Source: Procambarus clarkii (Eukaryota > Arthropoda > Malacostraca > Decapoda > Cambaridae). Taken from it: 64,000 nucleotides of DNA. This document shows, in pieces, positions 20,071 through 32,439 of this stretch (position 1 is the first letter of the stretch; each line of letters starts with the position of its first letter). The translations under genes were made by a program, and so were the position numbers. The notes below the pieces were generated by a model. It saw only the letters and a program-made list of their open reading frames with translations, was not told the origin of the DNA and ran no database searches. The DNA is taken from assembly GCF_040958095.1 (NCBI RefSeq), contig NC_091193.1, positions 30,774,832 to 30,838,831 of the forward strand, read 5' to 3'.

Positions 20071-22977
20071 AGAGAGGGGGAGTGAAAAATAAGAATAGGG
20101 GGAACAAGTTCCTGAAGATTGCATACACCAACATAGATGGAGTAAGATCGAAGATACTGGAGTTAAGTGATGTAATACAGCTGCTGACACCAGACATTGT
20201 TGCACTCACGGAGACAAAACTTGAAGATGTAATTTTAAATGAGGTCATATTCCCAAGGGGCTGCTCAATTTGGAGACGGGACAGAAAAATTAGGAAAGGC
20301 GGTGGCGTTGCTGTGCTGGTAAAAGAACACCTAAAGGTGAACGAAATAATGACTGCCAATCCACAAGAAGTTGACATAATAGCACTAGAGATCTGCCATG
20401 AGGATGATAAACTAATGATAATAAATGCATATAGTCCACCGCCAAGCAGCACATGGTCAAAGGAGGAGCTAGATAGTAAACGTGAAGGTCTTATAACAAT
20501 AATGAGAGAGATTATAGCGAGAGCGGATAATGATAGATCACGACTGTTGATAGTCGGTGACTTCAACTTGAAATCCATAGACTGGGAAGCATATGAAGCT
20601 AAAACAGAAGATTTTTGGACCTGTAAATTTGTAGACCTCATCCTGGAAACATTCTTGTATCAACATGTTAAACAAGTTGAAGTTAAACAAGTATCAACAA
20701 GTTAAACAAGGATGAGGGAAGGGGATGTTCCCTCCATACTAGATTTGATATTTACCAGGAAGGAGGAAGAGATATTTGACATTCATTACCTTCCTCCCTT
20801 GGGTAAAAGTGACCATGTCTTTTTGGGAATAAAGTATGCAATGCGTTATAAGCTGGAAGAAAATTATTAGGTTGAAGCAGTTGAAAAACCAGACTTCAGG
20901 AGAGGACATTATGGTGACCTTAGAAATTTTTTTATTGAGTATAATTGGACAGACTTGATGCTAGGCAAGGAAGTGAACGAGATGTATGTCAAGTTTTGTG
21001 AAATATATGATAAAGGCACAAAAAAATTTATACCAAAACAGAGATGCAGAACTTGGAAACAGGATTGGTTCAATAGAAATTGCGAGAGGGCTAGAGACCA
21101 AAAGACACAAAAATGGAATCAATACAGGAAGAGGCCGAACCCCCAAACATACCAGCGATACAAAGATGCGAGAAACAACAACACGGCAGTGAGGAGAGAG
21201 GCAGAAAGAAATTTTGAAAAAGGTATTGCAGACAAATGTAAAACAGAACCAGGTCTATTCTATAAATTCATAAACAACAAATTGCAGGTAAAGGATAATA
21301 TTCAGAGGTTGAAAATGGGAAATAGATTCACGGAAGATGAAAAGGAAATGTGTGAAACACTAAACGAAAAGTTCCAAAGTGTGTTTGTACAAAATGAAAT
21401 CTTTAGGGAACCAGATACAATAAGAATTCCAGAGAACAACATAGAGCACATAGAGGTGTCTAGAGACGAAGTGGAAAAAATGCTCAAGGAGCTCGGTAAG
21501 AACAAAGCAGCTGGCCAAGATGGAGTTTCACCATGGGTTCTGAGAGAATGTGCATCTGAGCTCAGCATTCCACTTCACCTGATCTTTCAGGCATCCCTGT
21601 GTACAGGAATCGTAGCAGACGTGTGGAAACAGGCTAACATAGTTCCAATCTACAAAAGTGGCAGCAGGGAAGACCCCCTCAATTATAGACCTGTATCATT
21701 GACAAGTGTAATAGTGAAAGTATTGGAAAAACTAATCAAAACTAAATGGGTAGAACACCTAGAGAGAAATGATATAATATCAGACACAGTATGGTTTTCG
21801 ATCTGGAAGATCCTGTGTATCGAATTTACTCAGTTTCTATGATCGAGCCACAGAGATATTACAGGAAAGAGATGGTTGGGTTGACTGCATCTATCTGGAC
21901 CTAAAAAAGGCTCTCGACAGAGTTCCACATAAGATGTTGTTCTGGAAACTGGAAAATATTGGAGGGGTGACAGGTAAGCTTCTATCATGGATGAAAAATT
22001 TTCTGACTGATAGAAAAATGAGGGCAGTAATCAGAGGCAATGTATCGGAATGGAGAAATGTCACAAGTGGAGTACCACAGGGTTCAGTTCTTGCACCAGT
22101 GATGTTTATTGTGTACATAAATGATCTACCAGTTGGTATACAGAATTATATGAACATGTTTGCTGATGATGCTAAGATAATAGGAAGGATAAGAAATTTA
22201 GATGATTGTCATGCCCTTCAAGAAGACCTGGACAAAATAAGTAGATGGAGCACCACTTGGCAAATGGAATTTAATGTTAATAAATGTCATGTTATGGAAT
22301 GTGGAATAGGAGAACATAGACCCCACACAACCTATATATTATGTGAGAAATCTTTAAAGAATTCTGATAAAGAAAGAGATCTAGGGGTGGTTCTAGATAG
22401 AAAACTATCACCTGAGGACCACATAAAGAATATTGTGCAAGGAGCCTATGCTATGCTTTCTAACTTCAGAATTGCATTTAAATACATTGATGGCGATATA
22501 CTAAAGAAATTGTTCATGACTTTTGTTAGGCCAAAGCTAGAATAAGCAGCAGTTGTGTGGTGCCCATATCTTAAGAAGCACATCAACAAACTGGAAAAGG
22601 TGCAAAGACATGCTACTAAGTGGCTCCCAGAACTGAAGGGTAAGAGCTACGAGGAGAGGTTAGAAGCATTAAACATGCCAAAACTAGAAGACAGACGAAA
22701 AAGAGGTGATATGATCACTACATACAAAATAGTAACAGGAATTGATAAAATCGACAGGGAAGATTTCCTGAGACCTGGAACTTCAAGAACAAGAGGTCAT
22801 AGATTTAAACTAGCTAAACACAGATGCCGAAGAATTATAAGAAAATTCACCTTCGCAAATAGAGTGGTAGACGGTTGGAACAAGTTAAGTGAGAAGGTGG
22901 TGGAGGCCAAGACCGTCAGTAGTTTCAATGCGTTATTTGACAAAGAGTGCTGGGAAGACGGGACACCACGAGCGTAG
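20037..22977 (+). pseudogene. CR1-like LINE copy B ORF2 (endonuclease-RT), multiply disrupted
   Basis: Endonuclease motifs are YTNIDGVRS, DIVALTETKLED, GGGVAVLVKEHLKV and LLIVGDFNLK (20115-20580). Disruptions, found by comparison with copy A, are: a local duplication with in-frame stops near 20670-20705; a TAG at about 20868; a 4-bp loss at about 21783 (TCAGACACAG where A has TCAGACAGACAG); and TAT to TAA at about 22543. RT boxes remain: NYRPVSLTSVIVKVLEKL, SGVPQGSVLAPV, MFADDAKIIG. The palm motif reads KKALDRVPH instead of KKAFDRVPH. Dead as an autonomous element. Confidence 0.85.
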
Positions 22978-23024
22978 CTCTCATCCTGTAACTACACTTA
23001 GGTAATTACACTTAGGTAATTACC

Positions 23025-23084
23025 ACCAGGAAAGGAGGGAGTCAAGCTTCAGGCAGGCAAGCAGGGAGGCTGGAGCAGGTGTGG
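23025..23084. other. Short spacer between CR1-B tail and minisatellite
   Basis: Purine-rich sequence (CAGGAAAGGAGGGAGTCAAG, GGCAGGCAAGCAGGGAGG) that grades into the minisatellite and may be its progenitor flank. Confidence 0.4.
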
Positions 23085-26000
23085 GTGTGAGTGGTTGTGG
23101 GTGTGGGTGGCAGGTTGGTGTCAGGAGTGGGTGTGGATGTGGTGGTTGTCAGGAGTAGGTGTGGTGGTTGTCAGGAGTGGTTGTGGGTGTGGTGGGTGTC
23201 AGGAGTGGATGTGGGTGTGGTGGGTGGCAGGAGTGGTTGTGGGTGTGGTGGGTGTCAGTAGTGGGTGTGGTGGGTGGCAGGAGTGGTTGTGGGTGTGGTG
23301 GGTGTCAGGAGTGGGTGTGGTGGGTGTCAGTAGTGGTTGTGGGTGTGGTGGGTGGCAGGAGTGGTTGTGGGTGTGGTGGGTGTCAGTAGTGGTTGTGGGT
23401 GTGGTGGGTGTCAGTAGTGGTTGTGGGTGTGGTGGTTGTCAGGACTGGTTGTAGGTGTGGTGGGTGGCAGGAGTGGTTGTAGGTGTGGTGGGTGGCAGGA
23501 GTGGTTGTGGGTGTGGTGGGTGGCAGGAGTGGTTGTAGGTGTGGTGGGTGGCAGGAGTGGTTGTGGGTGTGGTGGGTGTCAGGAGTGGTTGTGGGTGTGG
23601 TGGGTGGCAGGAGTGGTTGTAGGTGTGGTGGGTGGCAGGAGTGGTTGTGGGTGTGGTGGGTGGCAGGAGTGGTTGTGGGTGTGGTGGGTGGCAGTAGTGG
23701 TTGTGGGTGTGGTGGGTGGCAGTAGTGGTTGTGGGTGTGGTGGGTGGCAGGAGTGGTTGTGGGTGTGGTGGGTGGCAGTAGTGGTTGTGGGTGTGGTGGG
23801 TGGCAGGAGTGGTTGTGGTGGTTGTCAGGAGTGGTTGTGGGTGTGGTAGGTGGCAGTAGTGGTTGTGGGTGTGGTGGGTGTCAGGAGTGGGTGTGGTGGG
23901 TGGCAGTAGTGGTTGTGGGTGTGGTGGGTGGCAGGAGTGGTTGTGGGTGTGGTGGGTGTCAGTAGTGGTTGTGGGTGTGGTGGGTGTCAGGAGTGGGTGT
24001 GGTGGGTGGCAGTAGTGGTTGTGGGTGTGGTGGGTGGCAGGAGTGGTTGTGGGTGTGGTGGGTGTCAGTAGTGGTTGTGGGTGTGGTGGGTGTCAGGAGT
24101 GGGTGTGGTGGGTGGCAGTAGTGCTTCTGGGTGTGGTGGGTGTCAGGAGTGGGTGTGGTGGGTGGCAGTAGTGGTTGTGGGTGTGGTGGGTGGCAGGAGT
24201 GGTTGTGGGTGTGGTGGGTGGCAGGAGTGGTTGTGGGTGTGGTGGGTGTCAGGAGTGGGTGTGGTGGGTGTCAGTAGTGGTTGTGGGTGTGGTGGGTGGC
24301 AGGAGTGGTTGTGGGTGTGGTGGGTGGCAGGAGTGGTTGTAGGTGTGGTGGGTGGCAGGAGTGGTTGTGGGTGTGGTGGGTGGCAGGAGTGGTTGTGGGT
24401 GTGGTGGGTGTCAGGAGTGGGTGTGGTGGGTGTCAGTAGTGGTTGTGGGTGTGGTGGGTGGCAGGAGTGGTTGTGGGTGTGGTGGGTGTCAGGAGTGGGT
24501 GTGGTGGGTGGCAGGAGTGGTTGTGGGTGTGGTGGGTGGCAGGAGTGGTTGTAGGTGTGGTGGGTGGCAGGAGTGGTTGTAGGTGTGGTGGGTGTCAGGA
24601 GTGGTTGTAGGTGTGGTGGGTGGCAGGAGTGGTTGTAGGTGTGGTGGTTGTCAGGAGTGGGAGTGGTGGGTGTCAGTAGTGGTTGTGGGTGTGGTGGGTG
24701 GCAGGAGTGGATGTGGGTGTGGTGGGTGGCAGGAGTGGTTGTGGGTGTGGTGGGTGGCAGGAGTGGATGTGGGTGTGGTGGGTGGCAGGAGTGGATGTGG
24801 GTGTGGTGGGTGGCAGGAGTGGTTGTGGGTGTGGTGGGTGGCAGGAGTGGATGTGGGTGTGTTGGGTGGCAGGAATGGATGTGGGTGTGGTGGGTGGCAG
24901 GAGTGGATGTGGGTGTGGTGGGTGGCAGGAGTGGATGTGGGTGTGGTGGGTGGCAGGAGTGGTTGTGGGTGTGGTGGGTGGCAGGAGTGGTTGTGGGTGT
25001 GGTGGGTGGCAGGAGTGGATGTGGGTGTGGTGGGTGTCAGGAGTGGTTGTGGGTGTGGTGGGTGGCAGGAGTGGTTGTGGGTGTGGTGGGTGTCGGTAGT
25101 GGATGTGGGTGTGGTGGGTGGCAGGAGTGGTTGTAGGTGTGGTGGGTGTCAGGAGTGGTTGTGGGTGTGATGGGTGGCATGAGTGGTTGTAGGTGTGGTG
25201 GGTGGCAGGAGTGGTTGTGGGTGTGGTGGGTGTCAGTAGTGGATGTGGGTGTGGTGGGTGGCAGGAGTGGATGTGGGTGTGGTGGGTGGCAGGAGTGGTT
25301 GTGGGTGTGGTGGGTGGCAGGAGTGGATGTGGGTGTGGTGGGTGTCAGGAGTGGTTGTGGGTGTGGTGGGTGTCAGGAGTGGATGTGGGTGTGGTGGGTG
25401 GCAGGAGTGGTTGTAGGTGTGGTGGGTGTCAGGAGTGGTTGTGGGTGTGAGGCAGGAGTGGGTGGCAGGAGTGGATGTGGGTGTGTTGGGTGGCAGGAGT
25501 GGATGTGGGTGTGGTGGGTGGCAGGAGTGGATGTGGGTGTGGTGGGTGGCAGGAGTGGATGTGGGTGTGTGGGTGGGTGGCAGGAGTGGATGTGGGTGTG
25601 GTGGGTGTCAGGAGTGGTTGTGGGTGTGGTGGGTGTCAGTAGTGGATGTGGGTGTGGTGGGTGGCAGGAGTGGTTGTAGGTGTGGTGGGTGTCAGGAGTG
25701 GTTGTGGGTGTGATGGGTGGCATGAGTGGTTGTAGGTGTGGTGGGTGGCAGGAGTGGTTGTGGGTGTGGTGGGTGTCAGTAGTGGATGTGGGTGTGGTGG
25801 GTGGCAGGAGTGGATGTGGGTGTGGTGGGTGGCAGGAGTGGTTGTGGGTGTGGTGGGTGGCAGGAGTGGTTGTGGGTGTGGTGGGTGTCAGGAGTGGATG
25901 TGGGTGTGGTGGGTGTCAGGAGTGGTTGTGGGTGTGGTGGGTGTCAGGAGTGGATGTGGGTGTGGTGGGTGGCAGGAGTGGTTGTAGGTGTGGTGGGTGT

Positions 26001-29000
26001 CAGGAGTGGTTGTGGGTGTGAGGCAGGAGTGGGTGGCAGGAGTGGATGTGGGTGTGTTGGGTGGCAGGAGTGGATGTGGGTGTGGTGGGTGGCAGGAGTG
26101 GATGTGGGTGTGGTGGGTGGCAGGAGTGGATGTGGGTGTGTGGGTGGGTGGCAGGAGTGGATGTGGGTGTGGTGGGTGTCAGGAGTGGTTGTGGGTGTGG
26201 TGGGTGTCAGTAGTGGATGTGGGTGTGATGGGTGGCATGAGTGGTTGTAGGTGTGGTGGGTGGCAGGAGTGGTTGTGGGTGTGGTGGGTGTCAGTAGTGG
26301 ATGTGGGTGTGGTGGGTGGCAGGAGTGGATGTGGGTGTGGTGGGTGGCAGGAGTGGTTGTGGGTGTGGTGGGTAGCAGGAGTGGTTGTGGGTGTGGTGGG
26401 TGGCAGGAGTGGATGTGGGTGTGGTGGGTGTCAGGAGTGGTTGTGGGTGTGGTGGGTGGCAGGAGTGGTTGTGGGTGTGGTGGGTGTCAGTAGTGGATGT
26501 GGGTGTGGTGGGTGGCAGGAGTGGTTGTAGGTGTGGTGGGTGTCAGGAGTGGTTGTGGGTGTGATGGGTGGCATGAGTGGTTGTAGGTGTGGTGGGTGGC
26601 AGGAGTGGTTGTGGGTGTGGTGGGTGTCAGTAGTGGTTGTGGGTGTGGTGGGTGGCAGGAGTGGTTGTGGGTGTGGTGGGTGGCAGTAGTGGTTGTGGGT
26701 GTGGTGGGTGGCAGGAGTGGTTGTGGGTGTGGTGGTTGTCAGGAGTGGTTGTGGGTGTGGTGGGTGGCAGTAGTGGTTGTGGGTGTGGTGGGTGTCAGGA
26801 GTGGGTGTGGTGGGTGGCAGTAGTGGTTGTGGGTGTGGTGGGTGGCAGGAGTGGTTGTGGGTGTGGTGGGTGTCAGTAGTGGTTGTGGGTGTGGTGGGTG
26901 TCAGGAGTGGGTGTGGTGGGTGGCAGTAGTGGTTGTGGGTGTGGTGGGTGGCAGGAGTGGTTGTAGGTGTGGTGGTTGTCAGGAGTGGGTGTGGTGGGTG
27001 TCAGTAGTGGTTGTGGGTGTGGTGGGTGGCAGGAGTGGATGTGGGTGTGGTGGGTGGCAGGAGTGGTTGTGGGTGTGGTGGGTGGCAGGAGTGGATGTGG
27101 GTGTGGTGGGTGGCAGGAGTGGATGTGGGTGTGGTGGGTGGCAGGAGTGGTTGTGGGTGTGGTGGGTGGCAGGAGTGGTTGTAGGTGTGGTGGGTGGCAG
27201 GAGTGGTTGTAGGTGTGGTGGGTGTCAGGAGTGGTTGTAGGTGTGGTGGGTGGCAGGAGTGGTTGTAGGTGTGGTGGTTGTCAGGAGTGGGTGTGGTGGG
27301 TGTCAGTAGTGGTTGTGGGTGTGGTGGGTGGCAGGAGTGGATGTGGGTGTGGTGGGTGGCAGGAGTGGATGTGGGTGTGGTGGGTGGCAGGAGTGGATGT
27401 GGGTGTGGTGGGTGGCAGGAGTGGTTGTGGGTGTGGTGGGTGGCAGGAGTGGTTGTGGGTGTGGTGGGTGGCAGGAGTGGATGTGGGTGTGGTGGGTGGC
27501 AGGAGTGGTTGTGGGTGTGGTGGGTGGCAGGAGTGGTTGTGGGTGTGGTGGGTGGCAGGAGTGGATGTGGGTGTGGTGGGTGGCAGGAGTGGTTGTGGGT
27601 GTGGTGGGTGGCAGGAGTGGATGTGGGTGTGGAGGTGGCAGGAGTGGATGTGGGTGTGGTGGGTGGCAGGAGTGGTTGTGGGTGTGGTGGGTGGCAGGAG
27701 TGGATGTGGGTGTGGTGGGTGGCAGGAGTGGATGTGGGTGTGGTGGGTGGCAGGAGTGGTTGTGGGTGTGGTGGGTGGCAGGAGTGGATGTGGGTGTGGT
27801 GGGTGTCAGGAGTGGTTGTGGGTGTGGTGGGTGGCAGGAGTGGTTGTGGGTGTGGTGGGTGTCAGTAGTGGATGTGGGTGTGGTGGGTGGCAGGAGTGGT
27901 TGTAGGTGTGGTGGGTGTCAGGAGTGGTTGTGGGTGTGATGGGTGGCATGAGTGGTTGTAGGTGTGGTGGGTGGCAGGAGTGGTTGTGGGTGTGGTGGGT
28001 GTCAGTAGTGGATGTGGGTGTGGTGGGTGGCAGGAGTGGATGTGGGTGTGGTGGGTGGCAGGAGTGGTTGTGGGTGTGGTGGGTGGCAGGAGTGGTTGTG
28101 GGTGTGGTGGGTGGCAGGAGTGGTTGTGGGTGTGGTGGGTGGCAGGAGTGGTTGTGGGTGTGGTGGGTGGCAGGAGTGGATGTGGGTGTGGTGGGTGTCA
28201 GTAGTGGTTGTGGGTGTGGTGGGTGTCAGTAGTGGTTGTGGGTGTGGTGGGTGGCAGGAGTGGTTGTGGGTGTGGTGGGTGGCAGGAGTGGATGTGGGTG
28301 TGGTGGGTGGCTGGAGTGGTTGTAGGTGTGGTGGGTGGCAGGAGTGGTTGTGGGTGTGGTGGGTGGCAGGAGTGGTTGTAGGTGTGGTGGGTGGCAGGAG
28401 TAGATGTGGGTGTGGTGGGTGGCAGGAGTGGTTGTGGGTGTGGTGGGTGGCAGGAGTGGTTGTGGGTGTGGTGGGTGGCAGGAGTGGATGTGGGTGTGGT
28501 GGGTGGCAGGAGTGGTTGTAGGTGTGGTGGGTGGCAGGAGTAGATGTGGGTGTGGTGGGTGGCAGGAGTGGATGTGGGTGTGGTGGGTGGCAGGAGTGGA
28601 TGTGGGTGTGGTGGGTGGCAGGAGTGGATGTGGGTGTGGTGGGTGGCAGGAGTGGATGTGGGTGTGGTGGGTGGCAGGAGTGGTTGTGGGTGTGGTGGGT
28701 GGCAGGGGTGGATGTGGGTGTGGTGGGTGGCAGGAGTGGTTGTAGGTGTGGTGGGTGGCAGGAGTGGATGTGGGTGTGGTGGGTGGCAGGAGTGGATGTG
28801 GGTGTGGTGGGTGGCAGGAGTGGATGTGGGTGTGGTGGGTGGCAGGAGTGGTTGTAGGTGTGGTGGGTGGCAGGAGTGGTTGTAGGTGTGGTGGGTGGCA
28901 GGAGTGGTTGTAGGTGTGGTGGGTGGCAGGAGTGGTTGTAGGTGTGGTGGGTGGCAAAAGTGGTTGTAGGTGTGGTGGGTGTCAGGAGTGGTTGTAGGTG

Positions 29001-29425
29001 TGGTGGGTGGCAGGAGTGGATGTGGTGGGTGGCAGGAGTGGTTGTAGGTGTGGTGGGTGGCAGGAGTGGTTGTAGGTGTGGTGGGTGTCAGGAGTGGTTG
29101 TAGGTGTGGTGGGTGGCAGGAGTGGATGTGGTGGGTGGCAGGAGTGGTTGTAGGTGTGGTGGGTGTCAGGAGTGGTTGTAGGTGTGGTGGGTGGCAGGAG
29201 TGGATGTGGTGGGTGGTAGGAGTGGTTGTAGGTGTGGTGGGTGTCAGGAGTGGTTGTAGGTGTGGTGGGTGGCAGGAGTGGATGTGGTGGGTGGCAGGAG
29301 TGGATATGGTGGGTGGCAGGAGTGGTTGTAGGTGTGGTGGGTGGCAGGAGTGGATGTGGTGGGTGGCAGGAGTGGTTGTAGGTGTGGTGGGTGGCAGGAG
29401 TGGGGTGTGGTGGGTGGTGTAGGGG
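23085..29425 (+). repeat. 6.3-kb minisatellite array, 28-bp G/T-rich unit (about 220 copies)
   Basis: Unit TGTGGGTGTGGTGGGTGGCA plus GGAGTGGT, 28 bp, head to tail. Variation is concentrated at a few sites: TGTGGG/TGTAGG, GTGGTT/GTGGAT, GGTGGC/GGTGTC and AGGAG/AGTAG. Shorter 22-bp units (GAGTGGGTGTGGTGGGTGTC type) are scattered. There are longer duplications: the distinctive GTGTGAGGCAGGAGTGGGTG occurs near 25446 and 26016, and the variant GATGGGTGGCATGAGTGG near 25169, 25711, 26227, 26551 and 27938. Because 28 is not a multiple of 3 and the unit lacks stops in most frames, all frames stay open for long stretches; these are not genes. The plus strand has G-runs suited to two-tier G-quadruplexes. 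Confidence 0.95.
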
Positions 29426-29692
29426 GTGACACGTGTCACTAAGGAGATGTACCAGAGGTGACTCTCGTGTTAACCCTAGCAAGGGGTGGGTGGCTGTCAA
29501 GGAGGATATGGTCTCGGTAGGGTGGGAGGGTCGGAGCTGGCGCAGGAGTGGTTTAATCATATATTTTTATATTTTTGCCAAGGAGAGCTAGTTACGAATA
29601 TTATATAACACACCATAATATTTGAACAGTATTTGTTTGTCTATTTATTCATTCAAATATTTACAAGAAAATAAAATGGATTTTAACAGAAC
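29426..29692. other. Unassigned sequence between minisatellite and piggyBac-like element 2
   Basis: Apparently single-copy sequence with a short palindrome GTGACACGTGTCAC at about 29425; becomes AT-rich toward 29690. No gene or mobile element recognised. Confidence 0.4.
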
Positions 29693-31403
29693 TTAACCCT
29701 TTAACTGCGCAACGGGCCTGCAGGCCCAGGCTTCGGGTGCGCAACGCGCCTCCGGGTGTTTTTATTTTTCACGTTCTATTCAAAACTCACGCGGCTACAT
29801 GGGGCTCACATCAGCTTCCTCAGGGCTCTTGTAAACAGACGCCATTTTTTAAAAAAATCATGGTCCACGTTGCCGGGTGTCAGAGCCTCAGTAGTGAGTG
29901 AGCAACCAAGGCTGGCGCTCGCAGCATGAGCGCACAGCACTGCTGTTCAGCGTGTGACCACAGCATCGCCTGATATTGTCAAAATATATATATAATCTGT
30001 TTTATTTAGCCTTGATAGTATTATAGAAGAGCCTGAGTGTGATAATGACTGGGTACAATGTTCAAATATCAGTAATTCAATGCTGTTCACGATGTTCACA
30101 GTGCTAGCCACAGCACCACAGCATTATTTCGTCCATCTAGGAATCTTCAAACGACTTTATAGCTTCCTTTTCAAAATATACTTGTGGTCAATTATTCATT
30201 TACAGGTATTAGTGACCAGGATTGTGGTTATAATTAGCTTTGTGCGTAGGAAGGAGGAATTTTGGTGAGGGAGGAAGGGAGAGAATTAAGGTAGCCTCCA
30301 CTGTGTGGCAGTAACTCTTGTTTTGCTCACCATACTAGCTTCGTGGTTCGCTATGGGGAACACACATGTACATGGGTATATACAGTGTGTGTGAATAGTG
30401 TAATAACAGCACCAGGAATATGTTGTGAGGAGCTATTTTGGTGAGGGAGGTGACATAATCGTAGCGTCGTCTGCTGTGTGATTTTTCATGCAGTGTATGG
30501 TGGCCACTGTACTGTTTGGACACAATACCAGCTTACTTGCATAGTTCTGGTAAATAAAACATGTAGATAGGTATATATAACATGTGTAAATAGTGTAATA
30601 AAAACAAGAACAATATGGTGGGAGGAGCAATGTTGGCGAGTAAGATGTTGGAGTGAGGGAGACTGGCTGGGTGTGGCTGCTCATACTCGCGGTGTTCTGA
30701 GTGTGTTAATGGTGAATGTATATAGTGCGTGACAGTGTATAGTGTGTACATATGTTGTAAATATACATACATGAACATGAAACATTGGTGTGAATAACTG
30801 TATGATTTGGAGGAGTAATGTTGGTGAATACAATGTTGGAGGAGTGAGGGAGACTGGCTGGGTGTAACAGCTCACACTCGTGGTGTTCTGAATGTGTTGA
30901 CGGTGAATATATATAGTGTGTGACAGTGTATAGTCTGTAAATAGATTGTATATATACAAATTTATTAGCATGATACATGGTAAATATGTGCAACATATGT
31001 GTACACAAGTGTCATGCACGTAACACAGTATCCTTGGACAGTACGGATGTTTTACTGCCATAATATAGTGTACGTGTTCATTATACATAGGATTAGCACG
31101 TAAAAACAAATAAAATGTATTTGGAACTGTGCACAAAAAAATGAACAAAAATATATTCGCAGCAACTCGCGCGCCCCTCCGGCCCCGGGAGCTTACGGCA
31201 CGGGCGAACAAGGAATGATGACGTCACGCGCCAACTTACGGACCCCATAGCAGCCAAAGTAAGTACAAGTTCGAAATTTTTTTGACATACCCATACTGAG
31301 GGAAGGGTTTTTGACACTTTAAAAAACTAAAGAATTTTTAATGAGAATTTATTTCCTGCGCACTGGGGTATCATATTTATAGGCTGCGCAGTTAAAGGGT
31401 TAA
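29693..31403. mobile_element. piggyBac-like nonautonomous element 2 (TTAA duplications)
   Basis: The element is 29697-31399 (1,703 bp) with TTAA at 29693-29696 and 31400-31403. Perfect 15-bp inverted ends: CCCTTTAACTGCGCA and its complement. Left subterminal sequence shares blocks with the other copies (CAGGGCTCTTGTAAACAGAC; GAGCAACCAAG; CACAGCATCGCC at 29954-29969). The interior holds several diverged units with the TATATA...GTGTGTGA and GAGGGAGACTGGCTGG blocks (30640-30700 and 30840-30900 are clear direct repeats). No transposase. Related to but distinct from elements 1, 3 and 4. Confidence 0.8.
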
Positions 31404-31525
31404 GGCACACATTATGTTATGGTGTCATTGTACAGCAATTGACACTCGTGGGGGTGAACAGGAAAGAGACGTGTGATCTCTATCTGTCTGTCTGTGTCTA
31501 GTGTTATTTCTTGTCTGGCAGTCTG

Positions 31526-32187
31526 TAATTACCCAAGTGTAATTACCTAAGTGTAGTTACAGGATGAGAGCTACGCTCGTGGTGTCCCGTCTTCCCAGCA
31601 CTCTTTGTCATATAACGCTTTGAAACTACTGACCGTTTTGGCCTCCACCACCTTCTCACCTAACTTGTTCCAACCGTCTACCACTCTGTTTGCGAAAGTG
31701 AATTTTCTTATATTTCTTCGGCATCTGTGTTTAGCTAGTTTATATCTATGACCTCTTGTTCTTAAAGTTCCAGGTCTCAGGAAATCTTCCCTATCGATTT
31801 TATCAATTCCTGTTATTATTTTGTATGTAGTGATCATATCACCTCTTTTTCTTCTGTCTTCCAGTTTTGGCATATTTAATGCCTCTAACCTCTCTTCGTA
31901 GCTCTTGCCCTTCAGTTCTGGGAGCCACTTAGTAGCATGTCTTTGCACCTTTTCCAGTTTGTTGATGTGCTTCTTAAGATATGGGCACCACACAACCGCT
32001 GCATATTCTAGCTTTGGCCTAACAAAAGTCGTGAACAATTTCTTTAGTATATCGCCATCCATGTATTTAAAAGCAATTCTGAAGTTAGAAAGTGTAGCAT
32101 AGGCTCCTCGCACAATATTCTTTATGTGGTCCTCAGGTGATAGTTTTCTATCTAGAACCATCCCTAGATCTCTTTCTTTATCAGAGA
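31526..32187 (-). mobile_element. CR1-like LINE copy C, 5'-truncated
   Basis: Begins (3' end, left) with the tandem ACTTAGGTAATT-type tail, preceded by a variant CCCAAGTGTAATTACC. Minus-strand frame 32187-31571 gives SDKERDLGMVLDRKL through WNKLGEKVVEAKTVSSFK to DGTPRA, the last 200 or so residues of ORF2 after the RT active site. It is open throughout, so young. Truncated at about 32187 where copies A and B continue with GAATTCTTTAAAG. The open frame runs on by chance into flanking DNA to 32419. Confidence 0.9.
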
Positions 32188-32439
32188 TCTGTGGCAAAGA
32201 CTTTGTGTATCTTGACAGCTTGTCAGCATCCTGACAGCCTGTCTTCCCAAAAGAGGTAGTAGGGGGAGAATGGGAGCATGGCATGGGTCGGGAGGGGGGA
32301 GAATTGGGTGATGACATGGGTTGGGAGGATGATGGGTGAAAGGCAGGCACAGGTAGGGTGTGGGTATATGAAGGTATGGGTATAGAGAGTGCCACCTGCC
32401 CTCCTGCCTGTGTGGCCACATGCCTGACTGCCTACCCAC

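Larger units (their letters stand above)
18839..23024 (+). mobile_element. CR1-like LINE copy B, near full length, plus strand
   Basis: Leader (about 18860-19050) aligns with the leader of copy A. ORF1 (19051-20070) is intact and ORF2 (20037-22977) is damaged. The 3' end consists of tandem 14-bp units ACACTTAGGTAATT (22990-23024), matching the tails of copies A and C. RT sequence is almost identical to copy A while ORF1 and endonuclease are clearly diverged. The left boundary is uncertain because of the hairpins. The right boundary meets the 28-bp minisatellite region after a 60-bp spacer. Confidence 0.85.

Noticed and set aside
23095..29422. Dozens of 60-413-codon ORFs (Gly/Val/Trp-rich on plus, Pro/Thr/His-rich on minus)
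   Set aside because: They are translations of the 28-bp minisatellite; the unit lacks stops in several frames and is not a multiple of three. No start context, splice signals or non-repeat sequence.
23085..29425. CRISPR-like array (28-bp repeats)
   Set aside because: Units are directly contiguous with no unique spacers, and the DNA is animal with introns and LINEs.
30080..31211. Small ORFs in piggyBac-like element 2
   Set aside because: Short AT-rich frames in tandem repeat units, no domain or conservation with sister elements.
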